Assembly: GCF_024723735.1 (NCBI RefSeq)
Contig: NZ_JANQDU010000001.1
Coordinates: 868,001 to 932,000, forward strand
Length of the DNA stretch: 64,000 bases
Direction: 5' to 3'
Origin: Frigidibacter sp. ROC022
GTDB lineage: Bacteria; Pseudomonadota; Alphaproteobacteria; Rhodobacterales; Rhodobacteraceae
Position numbers and translations under genes: made by a program. This document shows, piece by piece, positions 25,121-34,141 of the stretch (its first letter is position 1; the number at the start of each line of letters is the position of its first letter). The notes under the pieces are model-generated. The model searched no databases. It was not told where the DNA came from and saw only the letters and a program-made list of their open reading frames with translations.

Positions 25121-26022
25121 CCGACATCCAGACGGCGCTCCGCGGCATATCCGGGATCCTGGTGACGCCCTTCGACAGCGACGACCGGCCCGATCCGGCG
25201 CGGCTGTCCCCGATCATCGACCGGGCGGTGCAGGCCGGTGTCCACGCGCTGACCGTCAACGGCAACACCGGAGAGTTCTACGCCCTGAGCGCCGAGGAGG
25301 CGCTGACCATGGCCCGCAGCGTGCCCGAACTTGTCGCGGGCCGTGCGCCGGTGATCGCCGGGGTGGGGCGCAGCCTTGGCGAGGCGCTGGCGCTGGCCAG
25401 GGCCTCGGCCGCGGCCGGGGCTTCGGCGCTGATGATCCACCAGCCGCCGGACCCTTTCGTGTCGCCGCGCGGCCTGGTGGACTATGTCGCCCGGATCGTC
25501 GGCGCCGGCGATGGCCTGCCGGTGGTGCTCTATCTGCGCAACGACGCCATCGGCACCGAAACGATCGCCCGGCTCTGCGCGATCGAGGGCGTGCTCGGGG
25601 TGAAATGGGCGACGCCGAACCCGATGAACCTGGTCCGCGCCATCGCGGCGGCGCCGGAGGGCGTCACCTGGGTCGCCGGGCTGGCCGAGGTCTGGGCCCC
25701 GCCGCTCTATGCCGTCGGTGCGCGGGGCTTCACCTCGGGGCTGATCAACGTCTGGCCGGAACGCTCGATGGCGATCCACGCGGCGCTGGACCGGGGCGAC
25801 TACGGAGAGGCGAACCGGCTGATCGCCGAGGTGCGGGTGTTCGAGGACATCCGGGCCGAGGAACAGAACGGCGCCAATGTCTCGGGGGTGAAATGGGCGC
25901 TGGCCGCGAGCGGGCAGGATTGCGGCCCGGCCCGGCCGCCGGCGGCCTGGCCGCTGACCGCGGATCAGCAGCGGCGCCTGGGCGGGTTCCTGCAGGCCAA
26001 CGGGCTGGCCGCCGGGGAGTGA
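25117..26022 (+). CDS. DapA/NanA-family aldolase or dehydratase
   Basis: A 301-residue class I TIM-barrel lyase. GNTGE at 49-53, Tyr139 in VVLYLRND and the Schiff-base Lys163 in GVKWAT are all present. The same fold serves 5-dehydro-4-deoxyglucarate dehydratase (the step after aldarate dehydration) and 2-keto-3-deoxy-sugar-acid aldolases. Next to uronate dehydrogenase the first is attractive, but the sequence does not discriminate. It is coupled by ATGA to the epimerase gene and is the last gene of the operon. Confidence 0.85.
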   Translation: MTDIQTALRGISGILVTPFDSDDRPDPARLSPIIDRAVQAGVHALTVNGNTGEFYALSAEEALTMARSVPELVAGRAPVIAGVGRSLGEALALARASAAAGASALMIHQPPDPFVSPRGLVDYVARIVGAGDGLPVVLYLRNDAIGTETIARLCAIEGVLGVKWATPNPMNLVRAIAAAPEGVTWVAGLAEVWAPPLYAVGARGFTSGLINVWPERSMAIHAALDRGDYGEANRLIAEVRVFEDIRAEEQNGANVSGVKWALAASGQDCGPARPPAAWPLTADQQRRLGGFLQANGLAAGE

Positions 26023-26150
26023 CCGGGCCGGGGCAGGGCGGCGGGAGCGCCGGACCCGCGCAACATCCCGGCGAGCTTTGTGTCGCGTAAAAGGGCGCTC
26101 CAGCAGGTCACTTCGGCACATCACGACGGCTGATCGCCGGCACCTGACGC

Positions 26151-27086
26151 TCAACCGGCCGGGCGGGCGAGGCGGTACAATCGGCTGGCGGTGTCTCCAA
26201 ACACCGCGTCCAGGTCCTGCGGATGTGTTTCGGTCACCAGACAGGCAAGCGTCCTGACCTGATCCGCAACCGGGCAGTGCAGCGGGTCGATCGGCGCGTT
26301 CGAGCCATACATGAGCCGGTCGCCACCCAGCTGGCGGAGGGCATGCCGCACAAAGGGACGCAGGCGGTCGGGCCGCCAGGGCTTGTCGATGGTCCAGAGA
26401 CCGGACAGCTTCATCGCGACATTGTCGAAACGGCGCACGGCTTCGATGCCGCTTGTCCATTGCGACCAGGTTTCGGGTTCCGGGGTCGCCAGATGATCGA
26501 CGATGATCGCCAGCTTCGGCAAGGCCGCGGCAAGACGGGCGACTTCGGGCAGCTGTTCCGGGACGATGACCAGATCGAGGCTGAATCCCATCTCCATCAG
26601 CCGCGCCGCATTGTCGAGAAAGCCGGGTTCGCCCATGACCTGCGGCCGGTCGGAAAACCGCCAGCGCCCCGTCCGGTCATGCGCGACCATGGCCCGGACA
26701 CCCCGGGCCAGGGGATGGCGGGCGTGCGCGGCCAGAACCTCGGCTGCCGTCCCCGAGCAGAGGTCGATCTCCCCGACGGCCGCAGCGGGCCAGCCCGAGT
26801 CCCGCGACAGCTCCGCGAGCCAGGCGGTCTCGTCGCCGGGATCGGCCGCGCCGCAATTGGCCTGGACATGGACCGACGCCACCAGTGGCAGCCCGTCGAA
26901 ATGCCGCAGGTAGTCCGGAATCAGGAAATCGCGCTTGATGGCGTCATGATTGCCGAACGGACGCGGCGGCGCTTCTGGGGCCAGCCACGGATAGGGGAAG
27001 CGCCCGAGATCCCAGAGGTGATGGTGGGCGTCGACGATCCTGGTCGGCAGGGGCCCGTCGGGGGCACGGTCCCGGGCGGGTTCCAT
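26151..27086 (-). CDS. Amidohydrolase-family sugar lactonase (fuconolactonase-like)
   Basis: A 311-residue amidohydrolase_2 protein. It has the N-terminal metal motif IVDAHHHLWDLGRFPYPWL, then VHVQANCG, LVIVPEQLP, IIVDHLATP and the C-terminal LMYGSNAPI in place of the more usual Asp-containing GSD/GTDxP motif. This COG3618 group includes L-fucono-1,5-lactonase and L-rhamnono-lactonase. It is the last gene of the minus-strand operon with FAH, SDR and Gfo/Idh genes, which fits a lactonase step after sugar oxidation. Confidence 0.8.
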   Translation of the reverse strand: MEPARDRAPDGPLPTRIVDAHHHLWDLGRFPYPWLAPEAPPRPFGNHDAIKRDFLIPDYLRHFDGLPLVASVHVQANCGAADPGDETAWLAELSRDSGWPAAAVGEIDLCSGTAAEVLAAHARHPLARGVRAMVAHDRTGRWRFSDRPQVMGEPGFLDNAARLMEMGFSLDLVIVPEQLPEVARLAAALPKLAIIVDHLATPEPETWSQWTSGIEAVRRFDNVAMKLSGLWTIDKPWRPDRLRPFVRHALRQLGGDRLMYGSNAPIDPLHCPVADQVRTLACLVTETHPQDLDAVFGDTASRLYRLARPAG

Positions 27087-27092
27087 GTTTCC

Positions 27093-27935
27093 TCACGCCG
27101 CAGCGACGGTGCGCTGGCGCTGGCTGCCGAGGCCTTCGATGCCGAGTTCCATGACGTCGCCGGGTTTCAGGTAGACCGGCGGGGTCTGGCCCATGCCGAC
27201 GCCGGGCGGGGTTCCGGTCGAGATGATGTCGCCGGGCTGCAGGCTCATGAACTGCGAGATGTAGGACACCAGATGCCGCACCCCGTAGACCATCGTCGCG
27301 GTGCTGCCGTTCTGGTAGCGTTTGCCGTTGACCTCGAGATACATGGCCAGCGCCTGCGGGTCCGGCACCTCGTCCCGGGTCACCAGCCAGGGGCCCATGG
27401 GGCCGAAGGTGTCGGCCGACTTGCCCTTCACCCATTGCCCGTGACGCCGGAGCTGGAAGTCGCGCTCGGATACGTCGTTGACGACGCAATAGCCCGCGAC
27501 ATGGTCCATCGCCTCGGCTTCCGGGACGTATTTCGCGGTCTTGCCGATCACCACCGCCAGTTCGACCTCCCAGTCGGTGGCCGCCGAGTTGCGCGGGATC
27601 TCGACATCGTCATTCGGGCCGCAGATCGCCGAGGTCGCCTTGAAGAACAGGATCGGCTCCGGCGGCACCTCCATGCCGGATTCGGCGGCGTGGTCGGAAT
27701 AGTTCAGCCCGATGCAGATGAACTTCCCGACGTCGCCGACGCAGGGCCCGAGCCGCGGCGAGCCCGGCACCAGCGGCAGGCTCTCCGGGTCGATGCCCCG
27801 GGCGGTCTCGATCGCCTCCGGCAGGCCGGCGCCGGCGAAATCGCTCAGATGGCCCGACAGGTCGCGCAGCTTGCCGGCCCTGTCCAGAATCCCGGGAAGC
27901 TCCTGCCCCTTCGGGCCAAAACGTAGCAGTTTCAT
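27093..27935 (-). CDS. Fumarylacetoacetate hydrolase family, diketo-deoxy-sugar-acid hydrolase
   Basis: A 280-residue FAH-fold enzyme. Metal and catalytic motifs are FICIGLNYSDHAAESG, FFKATSAICGPND, DWEVELAVVIG (E-x-E), VVNDVSERD and PGDIISTGTPPGVGMG. The closest functional types are the L-2,4-diketo-3-deoxyrhamnonate (or -fuconate) hydrolases, which release pyruvate and L-lactate. It follows a cognate SDR gene, exactly the pairing of that pathway. Note the truncated relative at 54398-54676. Confidence 0.88.
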   Translation of the reverse strand: MKLLRFGPKGQELPGILDRAGKLRDLSGHLSDFAGAGLPEAIETARGIDPESLPLVPGSPRLGPCVGDVGKFICIGLNYSDHAAESGMEVPPEPILFFKATSAICGPNDDVEIPRNSAATDWEVELAVVIGKTAKYVPEAEAMDHVAGYCVVNDVSERDFQLRRHGQWVKGKSADTFGPMGPWLVTRDEVPDPQALAMYLEVNGKRYQNGSTATMVYGVRHLVSYISQFMSLQPGDIISTGTPPGVGMGQTPPVYLKPGDVMELGIEGLGSQRQRTVAAA

Positions 27936-27962
27936 AAGGTTGTTCCTTGATCTTCAAGTCGT

Positions 27963-28709
27963 TCAATAGGTCGCGCGGCCGCCGGACAAATCGAATGTCG
28001 CGCCGGTGGTGAAGCTGTTCTCGGGCGAGACCAGCCAGCCGATCATCGCCGCCGCCTCGTCCAGTTCCAGGAACCGGCCGCGCGGGATCTTCGACAGCAT
28101 GTAGTCGATATGCTCCTGCTTCATCTGGTCGAAGATCCGGGTCCGCGCCGCCGCCGGGGTCACGCAGTTGACCGCGATATCCTGCCCCGCCAGCTCCTTG
28201 CCCAGCGATTTCGTCAACCCGATCACCCCGGCCTTCGAGGCCGAATAGGCGCTGGCATTGGGATTGCCCTCCTTGCCGGCGACCGAGGCGATGTTGACGA
28301 TCCGCCCATAGCCCCCGGCACTCATCAGCGGCACCACCGCCTTGTTGACCAGGAAGGTGCCGTTCAGGTTGATGTCCACGATCCTGCGGAACTCCTCCAC
28401 CGGGTAATCGACCAGCGGCGCGTTCATCCCGGCGATCCCGGCCGAGTTCACCAGGATCTCGACCCCGCCGAAGGCCGAGACGGTCTGCCCGGTCGCGGCC
28501 TGCACGCTGTCCCAGTCCGAGACATCGACCGCCACCGCGATCGCCCCGGCGCCGAGACGCGTCGCCGTCGCCTGCGCCAGATCGCCATCCATGTCCCAGA
28601 TCGCCACCCGCACACCGCGCCCCGCAAGATGCTCGGCCACGGCGCCGCCGATACCCTGCGCCCCGCCGGTCACGATCGCGCTCTGCTTCGATAATTCAGC
28701 TCTGCTCAA
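27963..28709 (-). CDS. SDR, probable 2-keto-3-deoxy-L-sugar-acid dehydrogenase
   Basis: A 248-residue classical SDR. It has TGGAQGIGGAVAEHLAG (coenzyme), NSAGIAG, VNIASVAGKEGNPNASAYSASKAG (Ser, Tyr-x3-Lys) and a C-terminal SGGRATY. The combination with an FAH-type hydrolase matches LRA5-like L-2-keto-3-deoxyrhamnonate 4-dehydrogenases or fuconate equivalents. It overlaps the Gfo/Idh gene by 14 nt. A close paralogue with the same GKEGNPNASAYSASKA and SKIPRGRF segments lies at 54673-55422. Confidence 0.87.
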   Translation of the reverse strand: MSRAELSKQSAIVTGGAQGIGGAVAEHLAGRGVRVAIWDMDGDLAQATATRLGAGAIAVAVDVSDWDSVQAATGQTVSAFGGVEILVNSAGIAGMNAPLVDYPVEEFRRIVDINLNGTFLVNKAVVPLMSAGGYGRIVNIASVAGKEGNPNASAYSASKAGVIGLTKSLGKELAGQDIAVNCVTPAAARTRIFDQMKQEHIDYMLSKIPRGRFLELDEAAAMIGWLVSPENSFTTGATFDLSGGRATY

Positions 28710-29790
28710 GGGATTGTCCTTTCATGGATGTGACTTCTGTGGTGCTGCCGCCGGCCCGTGACGAGGTGACGAGGGCGTGCAGGGTCTCGACCGCGCGCGC
28801 GCCGACATCGCCCGGGCTTTCGTTGCCGCCCTTGCCCAGGGCAACGTCGATCAGCGCATTGGCCGGGCCCTCGCAGCTGTAGAACCAGGTGCCCGGGGCG
28901 ACGGAATGATCCTCGGTCACCCCGTCGGGCAGCTTCAGGATCATCCGTTCGGTTTCGATGTCGATCAGAAGCGAGCCGGTCTCTCCATAGAGACGGATGT
29001 CCAGCTCGAACCCATGCCCCTCGGGGACGCCGCATGTGCCGGAGAACACGCCGGTGGCGCCATTGGTGAAGCGGGCCATGGCGGCGTCATGCAGATCCAC
29101 CCGGCTGGAGGTATCCAGGGTGATCGCGCTGACCGAGTCGCTGCGGAGGTCGGTCAGCCAGTAGAGCAGGCCCATTGCGTGACTCAGCTGCCCATAGGCA
29201 AAGCCTCCGCCGGCGTCGGCATTCTGCCACGTCCGCGCTTCGGGCTGGATCCGGACATGTTGCCAGCGCGCGCCGCCGCCGCTGCCGGCAAAGACCGTGC
29301 GCGTGAAGGAGCCCATGTGGCACAGGACATGTTCGATCCTGCCGATCCGGGGCAGCAGGTCACGGGCCTTCTTCAGGCCGGGCTTGTAGTGCCAGCCGTA
29401 TGAGACCAGAAGTTCCCGGCCGACTTCCGCTGCCTTGGCGACAAGGGTCCAGGCCTCTGCCGGATCGAGGCACATCGGTTTCTCGACCAGGACGTGGCAG
29501 CCCTTGTCCAGAAAGGCCATCGCCTGTTCGAAGTGAAGGTGATGCGGCGTCGCGATCACCGCCACGTCGATGTCCCGGTCCAGGACCTCGCGCCAATTCT
29601 CGGTCGCGAAGTCGAAGCCGAATTCGTCGCGAATGATCGCGAGCTCCTCGGCGCCGATCCGGCAGACCGAATCGAGCACCACTTCCGGGCGCTCCCGCAG
29701 CACGGGAATGTGGACGCGATAGGCAAAATGCCCGGCGCCGATCACGGCGGCACGGATCGGCCTGTCGATGGTCTCTCTGCTGGTGGTCAT
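28696..29790 (-). CDS. Gfo/Idh/MocA-family oxidoreductase
   Basis: A 364-residue dehydrogenase. The Rossmann motif is AAVIGAGHFAYRVHIPVL, the family lysine is in VLVEKPMCL, and the C-terminal alpha/beta domain includes GETGSLLIDIETER. It could oxidise the free sugar (step 1) or a derivative; the locus has no other obvious sugar 1-dehydrogenase. Its start overlaps the LacI-family stop (ATGA at 29787-29790). Confidence 0.85.
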   Translation of the reverse strand: MTTSRETIDRPIRAAVIGAGHFAYRVHIPVLRERPEVVLDSVCRIGAEELAIIRDEFGFDFATENWREVLDRDIDVAVIATPHHLHFEQAMAFLDKGCHVLVEKPMCLDPAEAWTLVAKAAEVGRELLVSYGWHYKPGLKKARDLLPRIGRIEHVLCHMGSFTRTVFAGSGGGARWQHVRIQPEARTWQNADAGGGFAYGQLSHAMGLLYWLTDLRSDSVSAITLDTSSRVDLHDAAMARFTNGATGVFSGTCGVPEGHGFELDIRLYGETGSLLIDIETERMILKLPDGVTEDHSVAPGTWFYSCEGPANALIDVALGKGGNESPGDVGARAVETLHALVTSSRAGGSTTEVTSMKGQSLEQS

Positions 29791-30800
29791 GCGCTCTGCC
29801 TGATCATGAGTTCGAATCCGACATCCTCGACCGTCGCCTCGCCGCCGCCGTCGTTCAGCCTTTGCAGCACCAGTTCGGCCGAACGCTGGCCGATCTCCTT
29901 GGCGCGAACCTTGACCGTGGTCATCGGCACCGGCATCAGCCCCGAGATGCTCAGGTCGCCGAACCCGGCGATGGCCACGTCTTCGGGCACACGGATGCCC
30001 CGCGACAGGCAGGCCATCATCGCGCCCTGCGCCGGCAGTTCGGCCTGGAAGAACACGGCATCCGGCGGGTTTGGCCGGTCCAGCAAGGACAGGATGAGCG
30101 GGCCGCCGCTTTCGAGCGTCGTCGGGTTGGGCACGGCCAGGATGTTCTCGGGCGGAACCGAGCGGCCGGCTTCGCGCATCGTCTGGAGGAATGCCGCCTG
30201 CCGGTCGGTCGCCTGATCGTTGTTCTCGAACGCGCCGCCGACCGTCGCGATGTTTCGGTAACCCTTTTCGATCAGGTACCGCGTCATTGCCGCCGAAGCA
30301 TCGTGGTTGCTGTAGCCGACAGAGATATCCAGCGCTTCCGGCCGCAGGTTCCAGGTCTCGACAACCGGTCCGTCAAAAGCCTGCAGAAGCTTTCGGCAGG
30401 CATCGGAATGGGTGAAGCCGGTTACGATGATCGCGTCGGCCTGGCGGGCGATGAAGGTCCGGACCGCTTCGGCTTCCTGCTCCTTCGAACGCTGGCTGAC
30501 ACCCAGCAGCATTTGCAGATTTGCATTCTTCAGAACCGTCTCGGCGCCCTGTGCAAAGTCTGCAAACAGCGAGCTGGTCAGGATCGGCACCACGACTCCG
30601 ATCATGTTCGAGCGGTTCGATACCAGCGACCGGGCCATCAGATTCGGCACATAGCCGATATCGTCGATGGTCTTCAGAACCTTGCGCCGGGTTTCTTCCT
30701 GCACGGTTTCGGGACGGCGCAGGGCGCGCGACACCGTGATCAGGGAAAGTCCCGAGGCCTTCGACACATCCTTGAGCGTTACTTTGCGTCCCCGGGTCAT
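29787..30800 (-). CDS. LacI-family regulator of the deoxysugar locus
   Basis: A 337-residue LacI protein. The DNA-binding head is KVTLKDVSKASGLSLITVSRALRR with hinge YVPNLMARSLV. The periplasmic-binding-like core starts at NMIGVVVPILTSSLF. The start at 30800 is chosen because the next in-frame ATG upstream (30887) would add an uncharacteristic 29-residue tail and overlap the operators. It heads the catabolic minus-strand operon and faces the importer operon across two identical palindromes. Confidence 0.9.
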   Translation of the reverse strand: MTRGRKVTLKDVSKASGLSLITVSRALRRPETVQEETRRKVLKTIDDIGYVPNLMARSLVSNRSNMIGVVVPILTSSLFADFAQGAETVLKNANLQMLLGVSQRSKEQEAEAVRTFIARQADAIIVTGFTHSDACRKLLQAFDGPVVETWNLRPEALDISVGYSNHDASAAMTRYLIEKGYRNIATVGGAFENNDQATDRQAAFLQTMREAGRSVPPENILAVPNPTTLESGGPLILSLLDRPNPPDAVFFQAELPAQGAMMACLSRGIRVPEDVAIAGFGDLSISGLMPVPMTTVKVRAKEIGQRSAELVLQRLNDGGGEATVEDVGFELMIRQSA

Positions 30801-30864
30801 TCCTGCCTCTGCCTTGTGCGTCCCGGGCATGGCCGGCTGATGTCGGGCCGTTGCACAGGAGTGT

Positions 30865-30880
30865 TGACATACGAATGTCA
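30865..30880. promoter_or_regulatory. LacI operator copy 1 (TGACATACGAATGTCA)
   Basis: A perfect 6-4-6 palindrome, TGACAT-ACGA-ATGTCA, 65 bp upstream of the LacI start. An overlapping TTGACA (30864-30869) is a candidate -35 element for the plus-strand importer operon. Confidence 0.8.
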
Positions 30881-30907
30881 TAGGCATAAGGCTGCGTCAA
30901 GTCGCGA

Positions 30908-30923
30908 TGACATACGAATGTCA
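30908..30923. promoter_or_regulatory. LacI operator copy 2 (identical)
   Basis: Identical to copy 1, including the four central bases, with centres 43 bp apart (about four helical turns). It lies 48 bp upstream of the binding-protein ATG. Same-face spacing suits cooperative binding or a small loop. Confidence 0.8.
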
Positions 30924-30970
30924 TTCGCCGGGTGAACGAAATCCAGTGACCAATCATCTCGGGAGGAGAC

Positions 30971-32293
30971 ATGATGAAACTTGACCTCAGCAGGCGCGGA
31001 TTCCTGGTCGGAACGACCGCATTGGCCGCAACGGCCGCTCTGGGCGCGGGGCCGGCAAGGGCCGCGTCCGGAAAGCTGTCGGTATGGAAATTCGGCGGTA
31101 CCATCGCCGAGGTCGAGGCCTGGCCGGCCGCCAACGAGCGCTTCCTGGCCGCCAACCCCGATGTCGAGCTGGACTATTCGTTCTTCAACGGCCAGATCCG
31201 CCGGCAGAAGATCCTTGCGGGCTTCCAGACCAATCGCCTTGCCGACGTGATCATCGCCTTCGGTCAGGACATCCCCGAATTCGCGGGATTCGGCCTGATC
31301 CAGCCGTTGGACGACATTGCCGCGCCGGGGCAGATCGATGACTGGAAATCGCGCATCGTGCCCGAGATCCTCGGCTCCGGCGTTCACGAAGGCAAGCTGT
31401 ATGGCATGCCCACCTATGTGGACATGGCCAGCTTCCTTGCCATCGACATGGATGCGCTGGCCGAGGCCGGATTCGACCGTCCGCCCAGCACCTGGTCCGA
31501 GCTGCGCGAATACGCAAAGGCGATGACCAAGCCCGACCGCCCCGGCATCGCCTTTCCGGCCACGACCGCCCCGGTCGATATCAACATCTTCGAAGGCATT
31601 GCCTATGCCAATGGCGGGCGGGTGTTCGACGAGGAATCGGGCAAGGTCCTGCTGAACGAGAAGGGGGTGGTCGATGCGCTGCAGCTCTATGCGGACCTGA
31701 TCGCCGACGGGTCGACTCCGGCCGGCACTTCGATGACCGAAACCAACTTCCGCGACACGGCGCAGCTGTTCAGCCAGCATCGCGCGGCGATGTGGATCGG
31801 CCTGTCCTGGCTGAACACGCCCTGGCCGGTGCCGGAAGAGCCGAACTGGGAAGGCGTGCCTTTCCCGCGCCCCGATGCGCCCAGCGGCAACCATCCGCCC
31901 GTCGCGGCGATCATGGACGGCAGCGCGCTGCTCATGGTCTCGTCGCGCACGAAGAACCCCGAAGCCGCGATGGCCTACATCGATTTCTGGACCCAGAACG
32001 AACAGCTGAACACCTGGGGCGGCAGTCCCGAAATCGCCCGTGTTCCGGCCGGCAAGGAAGCCTGGTCGAGCCCGGCACTGGCGGAGGCCTGGCCGAACTG
32101 GGTGAAAGCCTACAACGAAGGCACGTTCTTCACCGGGGCCGAACCGATGCCGCGCTTCATCGGCGTCTCGGCGGTGGAAAGCGCCCTTGCGACGGCGATC
32201 CAGCAAGTGGTTCTGGGGCAGAAAGCGCCGCAGGAAGCCCTGGATGCCGCGAACGAGGCGGCGCAGGCGCAGATCGACCTGTTGCGCGGCTGA
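30971..32293 (+). CDS. Family 1 sugar-binding protein of a CUT1 ABC importer
   Basis: A 440-residue periplasmic binding protein. The twin-arginine-like signal is LDLSRRGFLVGTTALAATAA, ending ARAAS. The mature start KLSVWKFGGTIAEVE, and YGMPTYVDMASFLAIDMDAL, are typical of the MalE/UgpB class. GGGAGGAG precedes the ATG pair at 30971/30974. It leads the plus-strand operon and probably binds an L-rhamnose- or fucose-containing sugar. A hairpin follows. Confidence 0.9.
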   Translation: MMKLDLSRRGFLVGTTALAATAALGAGPARAASGKLSVWKFGGTIAEVEAWPAANERFLAANPDVELDYSFFNGQIRRQKILAGFQTNRLADVIIAFGQDIPEFAGFGLIQPLDDIAAPGQIDDWKSRIVPEILGSGVHEGKLYGMPTYVDMASFLAIDMDALAEAGFDRPPSTWSELREYAKAMTKPDRPGIAFPATTAPVDINIFEGIAYANGGRVFDEESGKVLLNEKGVVDALQLYADLIADGSTPAGTSMTETNFRDTAQLFSQHRAAMWIGLSWLNTPWPVPEEPNWEGVPFPRPDAPSGNHPPVAAIMDGSALLMVSSRTKNPEAAMAYIDFWTQNEQLNTWGGSPEIARVPAGKEAWSSPALAEAWPNWVKAYNEGTFFTGAEPMPRFIGVSAVESALATAIQQVVLGQKAPQEALDAANEAAQAQIDLLRG

Positions 32294-32301
32294 TCACGGC
32301 G

Positions 32302-32333
32302 GGTCCGGCGGGCGTCTTCGGGCCTGCCGGACC
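32302..32333 (+). terminator. Hairpin after the sugar-binding-protein gene
   Basis: GGTCCGGCGGGC (32302-32313) and GCCTGCCGGACC (32322-32333) form a 12-bp stem with one G-T wobble and an 8-nt loop, 8 bp after the stop. No T-run. Confidence 0.6.
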
Positions 32334-32399
32334 ACCACTCGCGGCGCGTGCGGCCCCCGGGCGCCCGGCGCATCCCAGTTCCTTTCGAAAGGCCAAACG

Positions 32400-33287
32400 A
32401 TGAATCGTCGCAGTGACGCATGGCTTGCCTATTTCATGATCTTTCCGGTCGTCGCCGCGGTCCTTGCCTTCGTGCTCGGTCCGACCTGGGACGTCGCCAC
32501 GCTCAGCCTCACGCAATTCGTCATGGGCCAGGAACGAGGCTTCGGCACCCTGGCCAATTTCCGCGCCCTCTGGGCGGACCCGATCTTTCCGACCGTGGTC
32601 AGGAATACCGTGATCTGGATCCTCGGCGGGACGCTGTTCTGCGTCGTGACCGGGCTGGCCGTGGGCACCTTTCTGGCCATCGACTCGAAGATGACCACCG
32701 CATTGCGGGCGCTGATCCTGCTGCCCTGGGTGTTGCCGGACGTGGTGACGGCCATGGCCTGGAAATGGATGCTGCACGGCCAGGTCGGGGTGATCGGCGA
32801 TGCCTTCACCCGGACCGGCCTGACCGAAAAGCCGATCTCGTTCCTGGGCGACCCGAACCTTGTCATGTGGATGCTGGTCGTCGTTCTGGTCTGGCGCAAG
32901 ATGCCCCTGGTGGCGCTGATCCTCTGCGCGGCGATCCGCTCGGTTCCGGCGGAACAGATCGAGGCGTCCCGGATGGACGGCGCCAATGCCCGGCAGCGGT
33001 TTCGGCATGTGATCCTGCCGAACATCGCGTTTTCCCTTACCGCCGTGACCGTCATTTCGATGATCTGGATCACCGCGGAATTCACGCTGCCCTGGGTCAT
33101 GACCGGCGGCGGCCCCGCCAACGCCAGTCAGATCATGTCCACCTACATCTATCAGCAGAGCTTCACGTTCTTCAATTGGGGCGTCGGGTCGGCCATGTCG
33201 GTCGTCAACCTTGGCTTCCTGATCTGCGTCGTCGGCCTTTACCTTTACGTCAACCGTCGGTCCTGGGCCGCGGGAGGAAGCAAATGA
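32400..33287 (+). CDS. CUT1 sugar ABC permease, MalF type
   Basis: A 295-residue permease starting at ATG 32400 (GAAAGG upstream). It has about six spans beginning AWLAYFMIFPVVAAVLAF. The coupling motif is EASRMDGANARQRFRHVILP, near 180-199. The stop overlaps the ATG of the MalG-type partner (ATGA at 33284). Confidence 0.9.
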   Translation: MNRRSDAWLAYFMIFPVVAAVLAFVLGPTWDVATLSLTQFVMGQERGFGTLANFRALWADPIFPTVVRNTVIWILGGTLFCVVTGLAVGTFLAIDSKMTTALRALILLPWVLPDVVTAMAWKWMLHGQVGVIGDAFTRTGLTEKPISFLGDPNLVMWMLVVVLVWRKMPLVALILCAAIRSVPAEQIEASRMDGANARQRFRHVILPNIAFSLTAVTVISMIWITAEFTLPWVMTGGGPANASQIMSTYIYQQSFTFFNWGVGSAMSVVNLGFLICVVGLYLYVNRRSWAAGGSK

Positions 33288-34141
33288 ACCAGACATCCCG
33301 CCCTCTCTACTGGCTGGGTCTCGGCCTGATCGGGACAATCATCGCGGCCTATGTCCTGTTCCCGATCTTCTGGCTGGTGCTGGCCTCGTTCAAGACCACC
33401 GGCGAACTGGCCAGCCTGCCGCTGACCTTCTGGCCCAAGGCCCCCACGATCGAGGCCTATACCGCCCTGTTCGACGCCAACTCCCAGTCGAGCCAGTTGC
33501 TGCGCTGGCCGACGCTGATTTCGAACAGTTTCATCGTGGCGGTCAGTTCGACCATTCTGGTGCTGATCTTCGGAACCCTGGCGGGCTATGCCTTCAGCCG
33601 TCTGCATTTCCCGGGCCGGGACCTGATCCTGGGCGGGTTGCTGATCAGCCGGATGTTTCAGGGGGCGGCGCTGCTGCTGCCGACCTACCGGCTGATGAAC
33701 GCGCTGAATCTGCAGGATTCCCTGATCGGTCTGATCCTGCTCTACTCGGCCTTCGGACTGCCCTTCGCCACCTGGATCATCGCCTCGTCGCTGCGGGAAA
33801 TCCCGTTCGAACTGGAGGAATCCGCGATCATGGATGGCGCCAGCCGGCTGCAAAGCATGGTCCGGATCGTGCTGCCTCTGGCGACCCCGGCGCTGATCAC
33901 CGCGGCGATGTGGCACTTTGTCGGTGCCTGGAGCGAATTCGCCTTCGCATCGATCCTGATGGAATCGGCGGACCACAAGACGGTGACCATCGGGCTGGCG
34001 AGCTTTGTGGAACTGTTCACCATCGAGTTCAACCGGGTCGGTGCCGCCGCCACTCTGGTCGCATTGCCGATCATGGTCGTGTTCTTCTTCGGTCAGCGCT
34101 ACTTCACACGCGGCCTTCTGGCCGGAGCGGTGAAGGGATGA
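33284..34141 (+). CDS. CUT1 sugar ABC permease, MalG type
   Basis: A 285-residue permease. It has FWLVLASFKTTGEL after the first span, the coupling loop ESAIMDGASRLQSMVRIVLP, and the C-terminal YFTRGLLAGAVKG that is characteristic of MalG-type subunits. Coupled by ATGA to the gene before and the dehydratase after (34138). Confidence 0.9.
   Translation: MNQTSRPLYWLGLGLIGTIIAAYVLFPIFWLVLASFKTTGELASLPLTFWPKAPTIEAYTALFDANSQSSQLLRWPTLISNSFIVAVSSTILVLIFGTLAGYAFSRLHFPGRDLILGGLLISRMFQGAALLLPTYRLMNALNLQDSLIGLILLYSAFGLPFATWIIASSLREIPFELEESAIMDGASRLQSMVRIVLPLATPALITAAMWHFVGAWSEFAFASILMESADHKTVTIGLASFVELFTIEFNRVGAAATLVALPIMVVFFFGQRYFTRGLLAGAVKG

Noticed and set aside
26023-26150. Possible gene or terminator between the DapA-family gene and the lactonase gene
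   Set aside because: Only 128 bp; no convincing hairpin with a T-run and no frame with a start site.
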